42,348 bases of DNA from Desulfobacterales bacterium (lineage in GTDB: Bacteria; Desulfobacterota; Desulfobacteria; Desulfobacterales; SURF-7). The notes below the pieces were generated by a model. That model did no database searches and was not told the DNA's origin. It worked only from the letters and a program-made list of their open reading frames with translations. Positions 31,018-39,313 of the stretch are shown here, one piece after another; positions within the stretch are counted from its first letter, which is position 1, and each line of letters begins with the position of its first letter. A program made the translations under genes and the position numbers. Where the stretch lies: the NCBI GenBank assembly GCA_028277765.1, contig JANQFQ010000036.1, positions 1 to 42,348 of the forward strand, in the 5' to 3' direction.

Positions 31018-31959
31018 CTATTCTTTCCCTTGTGTCGAGGCAGCCCAGAAACCCTTTCTAGCGCTTTTCTTTTTCCTTTTTACATTTTTCTTAACAACTG
31101 ATGCACCAGACACTGTCGTCTTTGCCCCACCTGTCTTTTGGGGAGCTGCAAATTTCTTGGCTGGTGTTTTTTTCTTAGTTACCGGTTTAACCGTTACCGC
31201 TTTTTTGGGTGCTGGAGCGATTTTAGCTTTTACAGATTTCAATGGTGCAACCGCTTTTCTAGGTGCCACTCTCTTTGGCATAGCAGCTTTCTTCGGGACA
31301 GCAACGCTCTTTGGCGCAGCAGCTCTTTTTGATAGAGCGGCTTTTTTCGGAACAGCGGCTCTCTTTGGTGCAGCGGCTCTCACCGGCACAAAAGCTTTCT
31401 TCGGTGATGCAGCTCTCACCGGTGCTGCAGCGGCTGTCTCCCGTTTGACTGACCGTCTCCTGTCTCCACCTCTTCGGTCATGGCCGCTTTTTTTCCAGGA
31501 ACCTGGCCGCCTCCTTTGAAAACCCCGCCTCTCCGGGATTGTCACCATCCCAGATGCTGCCGATCCCTCCTCTCCTGTGGATGCGCCATACCGTTTGACA
31601 GACTTTCTTCTGTCTTCTCCCCGCCTGTCAGGGCCCCCTTTCTTCCAGGAACCCGGCCGCCTCCTTTGAAAATGCCGCCTCTCTGGGATTGTCACCATCT
31701 CAGGTGCTGCCGTCTCTTCATGCTCCGGGGCTGTTTCCATCTGCCGACTGACAGTTTTTCTTCTATCCTCTCCCCTCCTGTCAGGGCCCCCTTTCTTCCA
31801 GGAACCCGGCCGCCTCCTTTGAAAACGCCTTCTCTCTGGCACCACATTCGTATGAGTATGCTGGCGTCTGTCAACATCTCTTCTCTCGGGTCCTTCTTTT
31901 TTCCAGGATCCCGGGCGCCTCCTTTGATGGCGCCTTCTCTCATAAATTGCAGTTGTCAT
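31018..31959 (-). CDS. Low-complexity basic protein with four RRRPGSWKK repeats and a histone-H1-like tail
   Basis: 313 aa, not matched to any family I know. The first 170 residues hold four copies of a unit, ERRxFQRRRPGSWKKxGPDRRGxDRR, with PGSWKK at 16, 51, 102 and 152. These are spaced 35, 51 and 50 residues apart and separated by acidic or neutral linkers. Residues about 170-300 are Lys/Ala/Pro-rich (AAVPKKAALSKRAAAPK type), resembling histone H1 tails, and the end is GFWAASTQGKE. It is predicted to be disordered and strongly basic. It lies in the carboxylase operon between the hydratase and the alpha subunit. A short version of the motif ends the hydratase. A scaffold role is inference; DNA or RNA binding is the main alternative. 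Confidence 0.8.
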   Translation of the reverse strand: MTTAIYERRRHQRRRPGSWKKEGPERRDVDRRQHTHTNVVPERRRFQRRRPGSWKKGGPDRRGEDRRKTVSRQMETAPEHEETAAPEMVTIPERRHFQRRRPGSWKKGGPDRRGEDRRKSVKRYGASTGEEGSAASGMVTIPERRGFQRRRPGSWKKSGHDRRGGDRRRSVKRETAAAAPVRAASPKKAFVPVRAAAPKRAAVPKKAALSKRAAAPKSVAVPKKAAMPKRVAPRKAVAPLKSVKAKIAPAPKKAVTVKPVTKKKTPAKKFAAPQKTGGAKTTVSGASVVKKNVKRKKKSARKGFWAASTQGKE

Positions 31960-31998
31960 GGGTGACGCTGTTTCCTTAGTTGCCGGTTGCTTAAGGAC

Positions 31999-32955
31999 TT
32001 ACCTTTTTGCTTTCTGCCATCTGCCGGGCCGTCTTCTTTCCATGCCGAGCCTTTTTTCAGTCTTAACCTTTTTCACAGGAGTCGGTGCTCTTCTTTCTTC
32101 AGTTCTTCTCTCTGCATCCGGAGTGCTCGATTTGTTGTCATCCAGTTTATACGCCTTCATACCCGGGCGGTATTCACGCCTCTTAAACTGTGTAAGCGCC
32201 TTGTTGATCCATTCATCTTCAGTCAGGTATGACATCTCAAAAAGCTTGGCAAGTTCCCACTCCTTGGATTCGTCAAAATGCATAAAAATGCTTTTTTCAT
32301 ACACTTCCTTGTTGGACCGGAGTGTATTGTAATTCTTATCTATCAGCATCCCCACCACCCGGTCTGTCTCTTTGTCAAGCTCTCTTAGCGGTACAGCCTT
32401 ATTCACATACCCCAGCTCTTCAGCCCTTATACCGTTAAACCGTTCAGCTGTCATGGAATAATATAGGGCCTGCTTACGAACCATGTTGTGAGCCGTTGTC
32501 CACATGGTGCCTCCGCCAGGAAAAATACCAAAATTAACTTCTGAAAGACCATAAATCGCCTCTTCAGAGGAAATAGCAAGGTCACAGACACCTACCACCA
32601 GCATCCCCCCGCCAAAACAATAGCCGTTTACACTGGCAAGCGTAACTGATGGAAAATATTTCAAGCGCGCAAACCAGTTCAGCCCTGCATAATTGATCCT
32701 CTCAAACTCCTTTGGCTCGCTAAAAGGCTCGAGAAAACAGTTTTCCAGGTCCATACCGCAGCAGAAACTGTCACCCACACCAGTGATCACCAGGACCTTG
32801 ACTTCTCCGTAATTCTCAACTTCCGTAAGGGCAGCATCGATTTCCTGATGGAATTCCGGGCTCATGCAGTTTTTCTTTTTCGGCCGGTTAATCGTAATCT
32901 TGGCGGAATTACCGTCATTTTCAAAATCCAGAATGAGGGTATTATACTTACTCAT
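31999..32955 (-). CDS. Enoyl-CoA hydratase/lyase (HCHL-like) with a basic motif tail
   Basis: 318 aa. The first about 270 residues are a crotonase-fold enzyme resembling p-hydroxycinnamoyl-CoA hydratase/lyase: TGVGDSFCCGMDL, the oxyanion-hole VNGYCFGGGMLVVG, and the catalytic glutamate in YGLSEVNFGIFPGGG (E139 from this start). The last 45-50 residues form an extra charged tail ending MERRRPGRWQKAKR, sharing RRRPGxWxK with the next protein. GGAGG lies 9 nt before the ATG at 32955; an ATG at 32976 is rejected. The gene opens the operon 39 bp upstream of the repeat protein, after a sigma-54-like promoter. The substrate is unknown. Confidence 0.85.
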   Translation of the reverse strand: MSKYNTLILDFENDGNSAKITINRPKKKNCMSPEFHQEIDAALTEVENYGEVKVLVITGVGDSFCCGMDLENCFLEPFSEPKEFERINYAGLNWFARLKYFPSVTLASVNGYCFGGGMLVVGVCDLAISSEEAIYGLSEVNFGIFPGGGTMWTTAHNMVRKQALYYSMTAERFNGIRAEELGYVNKAVPLRELDKETDRVVGMLIDKNYNTLRSNKEVYEKSIFMHFDESKEWELAKLFEMSYLTEDEWINKALTQFKRREYRPGMKAYKLDDNKSSTPDAERRTEERRAPTPVKKVKTEKRLGMERRRPGRWQKAKR

Positions 32956-33015
32956 GATAGACATCCTCCGTTTCAAACATTAATTTATATAAAATTATAC
33001 TTATTTTTATGTATT

Positions 33016-33030
33016 TCAATTGTCGTGCCA
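33016..33030 (-). promoter_or_regulatory. Candidate sigma-54 promoter of the carboxylase operon
   Basis: On the minus strand the text is TGGCACGACAATTGA, close to TGGCAC-N5-TTGC with GG at -24 intact and GA in place of GC at -12. It lies about 60 bp upstream of the hydratase start, leaving a leader of about 50 nt. Confidence 0.5.
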
Positions 33031-33261
33031 ATGGCTTAAAAGCTACACAACCCATTGAAATGACAAATAATGCAATTTGTTCATTCGGATCTTTTTAATA
33101 AGATGATGAAGAGAAATCAGCCAAAGATGTCACCTCTGGCGCCACAAAACAACGTATCTTATTAATATAACTTAATAAATAAACTATTGGACACAAATGC
33201 CCGAAAAAAAGACCACGGTAACTTATATCCCTTTACAGTTCAATAATTTAGAAATATATGA

Positions 33262-33302
33262 TTTATAAATATTAATGATTAAAAATAATCAATATTTATA
33301 AA
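33262..33302. promoter_or_regulatory. Long AT-rich inverted repeat
   Basis: TTTATAAATATTAATGATTA (33262-33281) and TAATCAATATTTATAAA (33286-33302) match over 17 bp with a 3-nt bulge. It sits about 230 bp upstream of the sigma-54-like promoter and could be an activator binding site. Confidence 0.4.
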
Positions 33303-33477
33303 AGAAATTTATATAAACAAAGCACATTTGTTTGTCAATATCAGATACTAAAAAATCAGGAAAAATATGAAATACATTAAAATTATAATTGTTTGAACCA
33401 CGAATTATTACGAATAGTATAAAACCACAAATGTTTACTGGTATCCTTTTTTCTTTCTTGCCTGTCTCCCGCTTTGC

Positions 33478-33501
33478 AAGGGCGGTTCACGAACCGCCCT
33501 T
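33478..33501. repeat. REP-like GC hairpin after katA
   Basis: AAGGGCGGTTC-AC-GAACCGCCCTT, a perfect 11-bp stem, about 50 bp downstream of the catalase stop. It may stabilise or terminate the transcript, although no T-run follows. Confidence 0.65.
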
Positions 33502-33547
33502 ACCTATGTTTCCGTACAAACAAAATAAAGCTAATAAAAAATACTTA

Positions 33548-35008
33548 CTAACCACCCTCCACTTTATTTAGAGAAATCCCCAGCGCGTCTGCCACTCCTT
33601 TACCATAAGCCGGATCTGCCTTCAGACAATTTTTGATGTGGCGGATCTGAATCGCCTTTGGCGCATCTCCGATAGCCCGGGCCGTATTGCCAAAGAGAGC
33701 TTCCTGCTGTTCCGGACTCATCAGGTTAAAAAGTTTGCCGGGTTGTGAGTAATAATCATCGTCTTGCCGGTGATTCCAGTGATCCGCAGCCCCTTCCAGG
33801 CTGAGGGGTGGTTCTGAAAAATCTGGCTGGTCCTGCCACTCACCATAGCTATTCGGCTCATAACCAGGCGTACTACCGTGATTACCGTCCACCCTCATGG
33901 CACCATCCCTGTGATAACTGTTATATGGACAGCGGGGTGTGTTGACTGGTATCAAGTGGTGGTTTACGCCAAGTCGGTAGCGCTGAGCATCTGCATATGA
34001 AAACAGACGCCCCTGCAGCATCTTATCAGGTGAAAAACCGATTCCTGGTACAATACTGGCTGGATTAAAGGCAGACTGTTCCACTTCAGCAAAATAGTTT
34101 TCAGGATTGCGGTTCAGCTCAAGAACCCCAACTTCGATCAAAGGATAATCTTTGTGAAACCAGACCTTGGTTAGGTCAAATGGATTGTAGGGACATGAGG
34201 AAGCTTCCTTTTCCGGCATTACCTGGATAGACATGGTCCATCTGGGAAAATTACCGTTTTCAATACTCTCATACAAATCCCTCTGGTGGCTTTCCCTGCA
34301 TTTACCAATGACCACTTCAGCTTCTTCATCGGTCAGATTTTTAATCCCCTGCTGGGTTTCAAAGTGAAATTTGATCCAGTACCGTTCATTTTTTGCATTA
34401 ATCATACTGAATGTGTGGCTGCCAAAACCATCCATATGACGGTATGAAAATGGAATACCCCGGTCGCTCATGGTGATGGTAATCTGGTGCAGTGCTTCCG
34501 GCAATGATGTCCAGAAATCCCAGTTGTTCCTGGCACTCCGCATATTTGTACGGGGATCCCGTTTGACTGCGTGATTCAGATCAGGGAACTTGAGTGGATC
34601 ACGCAAGAAAAATACAGGCGTGTTGTTCCCGACAAGGTCCCAGTTCCCTTCTTCAGTATAGAACTTGATGGCAAAGCCTCTAATGTCCCGTTCCGCATCA
34701 GCAGCGCCCCTTTCACCCGCCACAGTCGAAAAACGGACAAAAACATCAGTCTTCTTACCGATCTCGGATAATATTTTGGCTTTAGTGTACTGGGTGATAT
34801 CTTTGGTAACTGTAAATGTGCCATAAGCACCAGAGCCTTTGGCGTGCATCCGCCGTTCCGGAATTACTTCACGGTCAAAGTGGGCGAGCTTCTCCAGGAA
34901 CCAGACATCCTGCAGCAGCATGGGTCCGCTTGGCCCAGCAGTCATCACATTCTGGTTATCGGTAACAGGTGCACCAGCATTGTTTGTCAGTTTTTTCTTT
35001 TCTGCCAT
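33548..35008 (-). CDS. katA: Monofunctional heme catalase
   Basis: 486 aa, the length of small-subunit clade 3 catalases. It converts hydrogen peroxide to water and oxygen. The catalytic histidine is in [16 protein letters not shown] (H55). The heme-pocket segment [24 protein letters not shown], the asparagine in [12 protein letters not shown] and the heme-ligand tyrosine in [14 protein letters not shown] are all present. AAAGGAGG lies 6 nt before the ATG, a strong ribosome-binding site. PerR is encoded directly upstream, and an AT-rich palindrome in the promoter fits PerR control. Confidence 0.96.
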   Translation of the reverse strand: MAEKKKLTNNAGAPVTDNQNVMTAGPSGPMLLQDVWFLEKLAHFDREVIPERRMHAKGSGAYGTFTVTKDITQYTKAKILSEIGKKTDVFVRFSTVAGERGAADAERDIRGFAIKFYTEEGNWDLVGNNTPVFFLRDPLKFPDLNHAVKRDPRTNMRSARNNWDFWTSLPEALHQITITMSDRGIPFSYRHMDGFGSHTFSMINAKNERYWIKFHFETQQGIKNLTDEEAEVVIGKCRESHQRDLYESIENGNFPRWTMSIQVMPEKEASSCPYNPFDLTKVWFHKDYPLIEVGVLELNRNPENYFAEVEQSAFNPASIVPGIGFSPDKMLQGRLFSYADAQRYRLGVNHHLIPVNTPRCPYNSYHRDGAMRVDGNHGSTPGYEPNSYGEWQDQPDFSEPPLSLEGAADHWNHRQDDDYYSQPGKLFNLMSPEQQEALFGNTARAIGDAPKAIQIRHIKNCLKADPAYGKGVADALGISLNKVEGG

Positions 35009-35096
35009 TGTAAACCTCCTTTCTTAATTCTGTTTTTAATATAATGTCATACTTGTGTAAGAATAGTGAGATCTATATCTTTTAATAATATTTATC

Positions 35097-35118
35097 TTTT
35101 AATAATTATTATCATTTT
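35097..35118. promoter_or_regulatory. Candidate PerR box upstream of katA
   Basis: It contains the perfect palindrome TAATAATTATTA within TTTTAATAATTATTATCATT, similar to the TTATAATNATTATAA PerR consensus. It lies about 90-110 bp upstream of the katA start, and a related site occurs upstream of perR. Confidence 0.55.
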
Positions 35119-35139
35119 AAAGCCAAAAAAAATTCCGCC

Positions 35140-35580
35140 CTATTTCTTTTTCTGACAATCAGGACAGATACCGAAAAAATCTAGACGGTGATTGACAATT
35201 TTAAAACCAGTCTCCCTGGTCAGTTCCCGAGTCATGTCTTCCAGGGCCACAAGATCCGGATCAATGATTTTTTTGCATTCCGTACAAACCACATGCGGGT
35301 GTGGATAAGGTTTATTACCGTCATACCTATTGCTGCCGTCGCCAAAGCCGAGTTCCAGGACTTCATTGATTTCCTTGAGCATGGCGATATTCTTATAAAC
35401 TGTTGCAAGACTGGTTGTTGGAAAGTTCTTTTTCACCTTCTCGTACACTTTCTCCACGCTCGGGTGGTTTTCACTAACAGCCAATATTTTCAGTATGGCC
35501 AATCGCTGAGGTGTTATACGGTAATCGTTTTCACGCAGTTTTTGGATCATCGTGTTCAGGCGATTTTCAGTATCAACCAT
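35140..35580 (-). CDS. perR: PerR peroxide-sensing repressor (Fur family)
   Basis: 146 aa. A winged helix (YRITPQRLAILKIL, then TTSLATVYKNIAML) is followed by the dimerisation domain. Structural zinc cysteines form CxxC pairs at C99/C102 and C139/C142. The regulatory site matches PerR with His39, Asp87, His94, His96 and Asp107; the last aspartate distinguishes PerR from Fur, which usually has glutamate. Iron-catalysed oxidation of histidines releases the repressor from DNA. Its neighbour is catalase, a classic target, and a similar AT-rich palindrome precedes its own start, suggesting autoregulation. Confidence 0.92.
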   Translation of the reverse strand: MVDTENRLNTMIQKLRENDYRITPQRLAILKILAVSENHPSVEKVYEKVKKNFPTTSLATVYKNIAMLKEINEVLELGFGDGSNRYDGNKPYPHPHVVCTECKKIIDPDLVALEDMTRELTRETGFKIVNHRLDFFGICPDCQKKK

Positions 35581-35610
35581 TTTAAAACCATATAGAGAAT
35601 GAATATTATT

Positions 35611-35629
35611 TGATAATTATTATTATTTA
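35611..35629. promoter_or_regulatory. Candidate PerR box upstream of perR
   Basis: TGATAATTATTATTATTTA, closely related to the site upstream of katA and about 30 bp before the perR start codon. Confidence 0.5.
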
Positions 35630-35771
35630 CTTTCTCCCAAAAGTCAATAGAAGTTTTTGTTAGTAATTTAAAAAATTATAAAAGAAAAGTCATTGAAACA
35701 GGTGTTTTTTGACAATACAAATTGGTCAGAATACTGCATCTGTCTTTCTCATACCCCAATTCCTAAATCCC

Positions 35772-36457
35772 TCAATTATCTTTAAGCGCCATCACTCTGT
35801 CAGCCAGTTCTTTGATTTGAACATTATTTAAAAAAAGGCTTCCGGAAATATGTATCCATTTTGCCAATTCTTGTTTATCGGCATAAACGATGGTTTGAGG
35901 GGTTTTTCCCAGGTGGGCTGAAATTTGTCTATTTAAAAACTGCTCGGTGTTTTGGCTGAAAAAAACTTCACATTCTTTATAAACACGGCTATAAAAATCA
36001 GACGCTTTTTCTTTATTGCTGATGGATTTATCTGATTTCGAACCTACAGTATCAAAATCCTCCTGGAAAAATTTTAGAATCACTTCCCCGGTCTGGATTT
36101 CATCACCATCCTTAAGAAGTGCTTCTTTGACACGCTTATTATTTACCAATGTGCCATTTGTACTTCCTAGATCTATGATAGATACTGACTTACCTGTTGA
36201 CTCAATTTTAGCATGGTTTCTAGAAATCAGGTTTTTTTTGAAAACAATATCAGCGCTGTCATCGCGTCGATGACCATATCCTGCTTATCAATGAAAATGA
36301 TATTTCCTGACTCCGGCCCTGACGCAATTATAAATAAAGCTTTGCACTCACTATCGATATTGACTTTCTCTTTTTTTACATCTATTTTGGCCTTCTTAAA
36401 AAGCTTAAGAGAATCATCGCTGATTGCTATTGTCTTGTCTAGGTCGGATTTTTTCAT
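35772..36457 (-). pseudogene. FHA-domain protein split by a one-base frameshift
   Basis: Two frames together give one protein of about 228 aa. The upstream part is 36227-36457 (MKKSDLDKTIAISDDSLKLF...). The downstream part reads DDSADIVFKKNLISRNHAKIE, then SIIDLGSTNGTLVNNKR, the phosphothreonine-binding FHA motifs. At the junction near 36264-36269 the text gives VID where VIGRDD is expected. Restoring one base (GGACGC instead of GACGC) yields VIGRDDSADIV. FHA proteins bind phosphothreonine peptides in signalling. It could also be a sequencing error. The C-terminal 100 residues are helical and unrecognised. Confidence 0.78.
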
Positions 36458-36502
36458 GAAGTTGCCTGATATTAGCTTTAAACGGGTGATATTTATATTA
36501 TA

Positions 36503-37785
36503 GGGTTTCTCTAAAAATTAATCATATTAGCAGTATCTAATAAAATATAATTATGGTATACCATTCCTCAACATTCCATACGATTGAGGAGAAAATAATC
36601 ATGATGCAAACAGGGCTTTTTGACTGGCACGAACGTTTTGAAAAACTTGATAAAAGCGGCGATCCTCTTATTAAACTCAATGAGATTGTAGATTGGGAAA
36701 TATTTAGGAGGCCGCTTGAAAAAATTCGTGATAAAGAACGTAAAAGCAACGCAGGAGCAAAGCCCTATGATGTTGTATTGATGTTCAAGATTCTTATTAT
36801 CTAATCGCTGTATAACCTTTCGGATGACCGTGTTGAATATCAAATTCTTGACAGGATATCGTTTATGCGTTTTTTGAACCTCAGTCTTGGGGACAGAGTT
36901 CCGGATGCCAAAACAATCTGGCTGTTCCGTGAACAAATCATCGAAGCTGGTCTGATCAAGTCTCTGTTTGACGAGTTTGATGTTTTTTTGAGAGGCGGTG
37001 GTTTTTCTGCGCAAAAAGGTCAAATCATTGACACCAGTATTATCGAAAAACCCCGTCAACGAAACAGCCGGGACGAGAACAAAAAGATCAAGCAGGGCGG
37101 CATACCTGATGATTGGAACGAAAACAAGAAGCGCCAGAAGGATACAGATGCCCGGTGGACAAAAAAAGGCGGCAAAAATCATTATGGGTATAAGAATCAT
37201 ATAAGTATTGATGTAAAGCACAAGCTGATTCGGGATTATGAAGTTACGGATGCGGCGGTGCATGACAGCCAGGTGTTTGATCAGCTGTTGGATAAGACCA
37301 ACAGCAGCCGTGATGTATATGCGGATGCGGCATATCGTTCTGAAGAAACGATAGATGAGTTGCAGAAGAAAGGCTTCCGGGAGCAATTGCAACAGAAAGG
37401 CTGTCGGCATCGCAAGCTGAGCGAATGGGAAATGAGAGGCAATCGGACGCGGGCAAGAATACGATGTCGGATTGAACATGTTTTTGGCGTTCAGGCAATG
37501 ATGGCTGGCAATCTGATCCTTCGAACGATAGGGATAATTCGAGCGAGGGCGAAAATCGGGTTGATGAATTTGTCTTACAACATCAACCGATACAGGATAT
37601 TGAATGAAACGGGATAAGATGTTCCCGAACTGAGCGAATGCTTCCAATGTGGGAGCAAAAAGCGATAAAATGATATAAATAAAACGTTTCATGTTTAAAT
37701 TATGTTACAAAGTTTTTGTAATTTTTAACGGATTTTTCAGTCTTAAAATATTTTGTTTCAAAAATCGGTATTTTTAGAGGTTCCC
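36503..37785 (+). mobile_element. IS5-family insertion sequence
   Basis: About 1.28 kb bounded by imperfect inverted repeats: GGGTTTCTCTAAAAATTA on the left and GGGAACCTCTAAAAATAC (reverse complement) on the right. The single transposase gene carries an internal stop. No target-site duplication could be matched across the ends (TATA versus TTCA), which suggests an old or rearranged insertion. Confidence 0.8.
36601..37617 (+). pseudogene. IS5-family transposase with an in-frame stop
   Basis: About 338 codons from ATG at 36601 (GAGGAG upstream) to the stop at 37617. One TAA at 36802-36804 interrupts KILIIxSLYNLSDD in the same frame, where CAA (Gln) is likely ancestral. The DDE catalytic residues are intact: aspartate in IIDTSII, aspartate in YADAAYRSEE, and glutamate in CRIEHVFG. 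The nonsense mutation should block activity unless read through or reinitiated at 36865. The element may be active if the base is a sequencing error. Confidence 0.85.
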
Positions 37786-37873
37786 TTCAGGTGTACAATC
37801 TCAATACACTACTGGATGTTACAAAGTATTCTATATGCGCTTATAGATACTTTCATTCGTTTTTGTTTCTGTT

Positions 37874-38020
37874 ATAGGAGTATCAGCCCGTAAAGAGGAG
37901 TTTACCAAATATTTATCTCAAAGACACCAGCCAGGGGATCTCCTGCAGTGGTTGCTATTCCGGCAGCTTGCCACAGGCGTTTTCCCATCCATCAGTGATT
38001 TCTACAAACTTACTTATGAC
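37874..38020 (+). pseudogene. Possible truncated gene remnant
   Basis: An open frame without a start codon translates to IGVSARKEEFTKYLSQRHQ and continues PGDLLQWLLFRQLATGVFPS, text that looks protein-like. It begins about 90 bp after the insertion sequence and runs into the antisense of the next gene. It may be the broken end of a gene lost through the insertion. No family was recognised. Confidence 0.3.
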
Positions 38021-38449
38021 TCATTTTTTACGATCCTCCATCCCGATCTCAAAGACAACTTTACCCCAGCCGCCGCATTGCACCCCCACATCGCTACAGC
38101 CGAATCTTTTAAAACACATTTTATTTGGGTCTGCCCCGGCATAGAACAGCTCGTGTATGCCAAATACTACTCCTCCAAAAGAAGACAGGGCAAAAACACA
38201 CATCCGCTTTGGACAGAGCTTGGAAATAAAATTACCTGCACCGTCTAAATAGAACTTGTCCCCAACTTTATGCTGACTGTTGCAGCCGTGTGACTCCACA
38301 ACTTCAACAACAATCGTTTTGTTCATCAATTCAGATGCTTTGGAAAGGACAACTTCGTTCTTAGGATCTTCTCTGAATTTTTTCATTTCTTCATCAGTGT
38401 ATCCCAAGTGATTCTGAAAAAACGCCCATATGCTTTCGTCGACTTTCAT
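38021..38449 (-). CDS. TIGR04076-type small cysteine-rich protein
   Basis: 142 aa. The pattern VVEVVESHGCNSQHKVGDKFYLDGAGNFISKLCPKRMCVFALSSFGG, then CFKRFGCSDVGVQCGGWGKVVFEI, resembles the TIGR04076 family, whose function is unknown. The conserved cysteines could bind metal or an iron-sulfur cluster. Residues 1-35 are an extra helical region. A strong GGGAGG precedes the ATG. The gene follows the radical SAM gene in the same direction, 56 bp away. Confidence 0.7.
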   Translation of the reverse strand: MKVDESIWAFFQNHLGYTDEEMKKFREDPKNEVVLSKASELMNKTIVVEVVESHGCNSQHKVGDKFYLDGAGNFISKLCPKRMCVFALSSFGGVVFGIHELFYAGADPNKMCFKRFGCSDVGVQCGGWGKVVFEIGMEDRKK

Positions 38450-38505
38450 TGTTACCTCCCTGTTTTTTTATAATTAATAATAGAATTTAAATTGATGTGC
38501 CATCA

Positions 38506-39300
38506 TTATAAATGGATATTCAAATTCAATTGCCGGTCCTTTTTGAGGGCCTCCAGTTCATTCCTGAGCTGTGACCAGAAACGATGATCCTTTGAAAATA
38601 TCGCTGATTCAATCTGCTCACTTATACCGGAGAATTGACGCTTGAGTATCTTTTTAACATTCAGCCAGTTCTGACCTGATGGATCATTAATACTTAGGCC
38701 GTATATCCAGACAACATCAGTGTATGGCGCCAGCAACTCAATGAATTGAATCGTATCTGTTATGTAGGGGATTACCGGGCATAATAATGCCCCTGTCTTT
38801 ACACCTGCTTCTTTTAATTGGCGGAGCGCTTCAAGCCTTTTCTCAGTGTTAACAGTACTGGCTTCGAACAGTTCGCGTGTTTGATTATCGTTAAACGCCA
38901 CGGAAACACTGACCGTGGCACTGTCCATTTCTTTTAAAAGATCCATATCTCGTAGCACTAGGTCTGACTTTGTGAGGATACTCGCTGAAAAGCCATTTTG
39001 TAAAAATAAATCCAGGACCTTTCGGGTCTGGCAATATTCAGCTTCACACGGCTGATAAGGATCGGAAAGGTATCCCATATAGATTGTCTGGGGAGATATC
39101 TTAACTATTTCCCTGCTCAATTGATCGACGATGTCTTTATGTATGAGGATTTCCCTGGACCAGTCCGTTTCTGCCTGATCAAGGGCATAACAATAGTAAC
39201 AATAATGTTCACAGCCGATATAAGTGTCTACTTGAAAATCAATATCCTTCAATCCGCATGGTGAAAGAATTGGCCGTTCTTTACATACCGATACTTTCAT
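38506..39300 (-). CDS. Radical SAM protein (SplB-like)
   Basis: 264 aa from the start at 39300 (MKVSVCKERP), with GAGG upstream; an ATG at 39336 inside the RND gene adds 12 residues. The radical SAM 4Fe-4S motif CxxxCxxC is CEHYCYYC, followed by GYLSDPYQPCEAEYCQTRKVLDLFL, typical of the SplB/photolyase-related radical SAM group, and the TIM-barrel strands TGALLCPVIPYITD. The reaction is unknown. It is directly downstream of the RND exporter gene (13 bp), so co-transcribed. Confidence 0.85.
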   Translation of the reverse strand: MKVSVCKERPILSPCGLKDIDFQVDTYIGCEHYCYYCYALDQAETDWSREILIHKDIVDQLSREIVKISPQTIYMGYLSDPYQPCEAEYCQTRKVLDLFLQNGFSASILTKSDLVLRDMDLLKEMDSATVSVSVAFNDNQTRELFEASTVNTEKRLEALRQLKEAGVKTGALLCPVIPYITDTIQFIELLAPYTDVVWIYGLSINDPSGQNWLNVKKILKRQFSGISEQIESAIFSKDHRFWSQLRNELEALKKDRQLNLNIHL

Positions 39301-39313
39301 AACACTATCATCC

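Larger units (their letters stand above)
32956..33547. other. AT-rich control region between the carboxylase operon and catalase gene
   Basis: There is no gene here. It contains the sigma-54-like promoter at 33016-33030, a long AT-rich inverted repeat at 33262-33302 and a REP-like hairpin at 33478-33501 downstream of the catalase gene. Confidence 0.6.

Noticed and set aside
31480..31930. CRISPR array suggested by repeated DNA units near 31.5-31.9 kb
   Set aside because: The units are in frame with a protein, their spacing varies (about 105-153 bp), and no cas genes are nearby.
31018..31959. Histone H1 homolog as the main call
   Set aside because: Only the C-terminal Lys/Ala/Pro tail is H1-like. 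Low-complexity composition alone does not prove homology, and the four N-terminal repeats are unrelated.
31480..31965. 161-aa open frame antisense to the repeat protein
   Set aside because: The repeated Pro/Arg text mirrors the tandem DNA repeats of the minus-strand gene, which has better operon context and motifs.
36568..37692. 374-aa open frame antisense to the IS5 transposase
   Set aside because: A shadow of the transposase: the plus strand has DDE residues and family motifs, the antisense has none.
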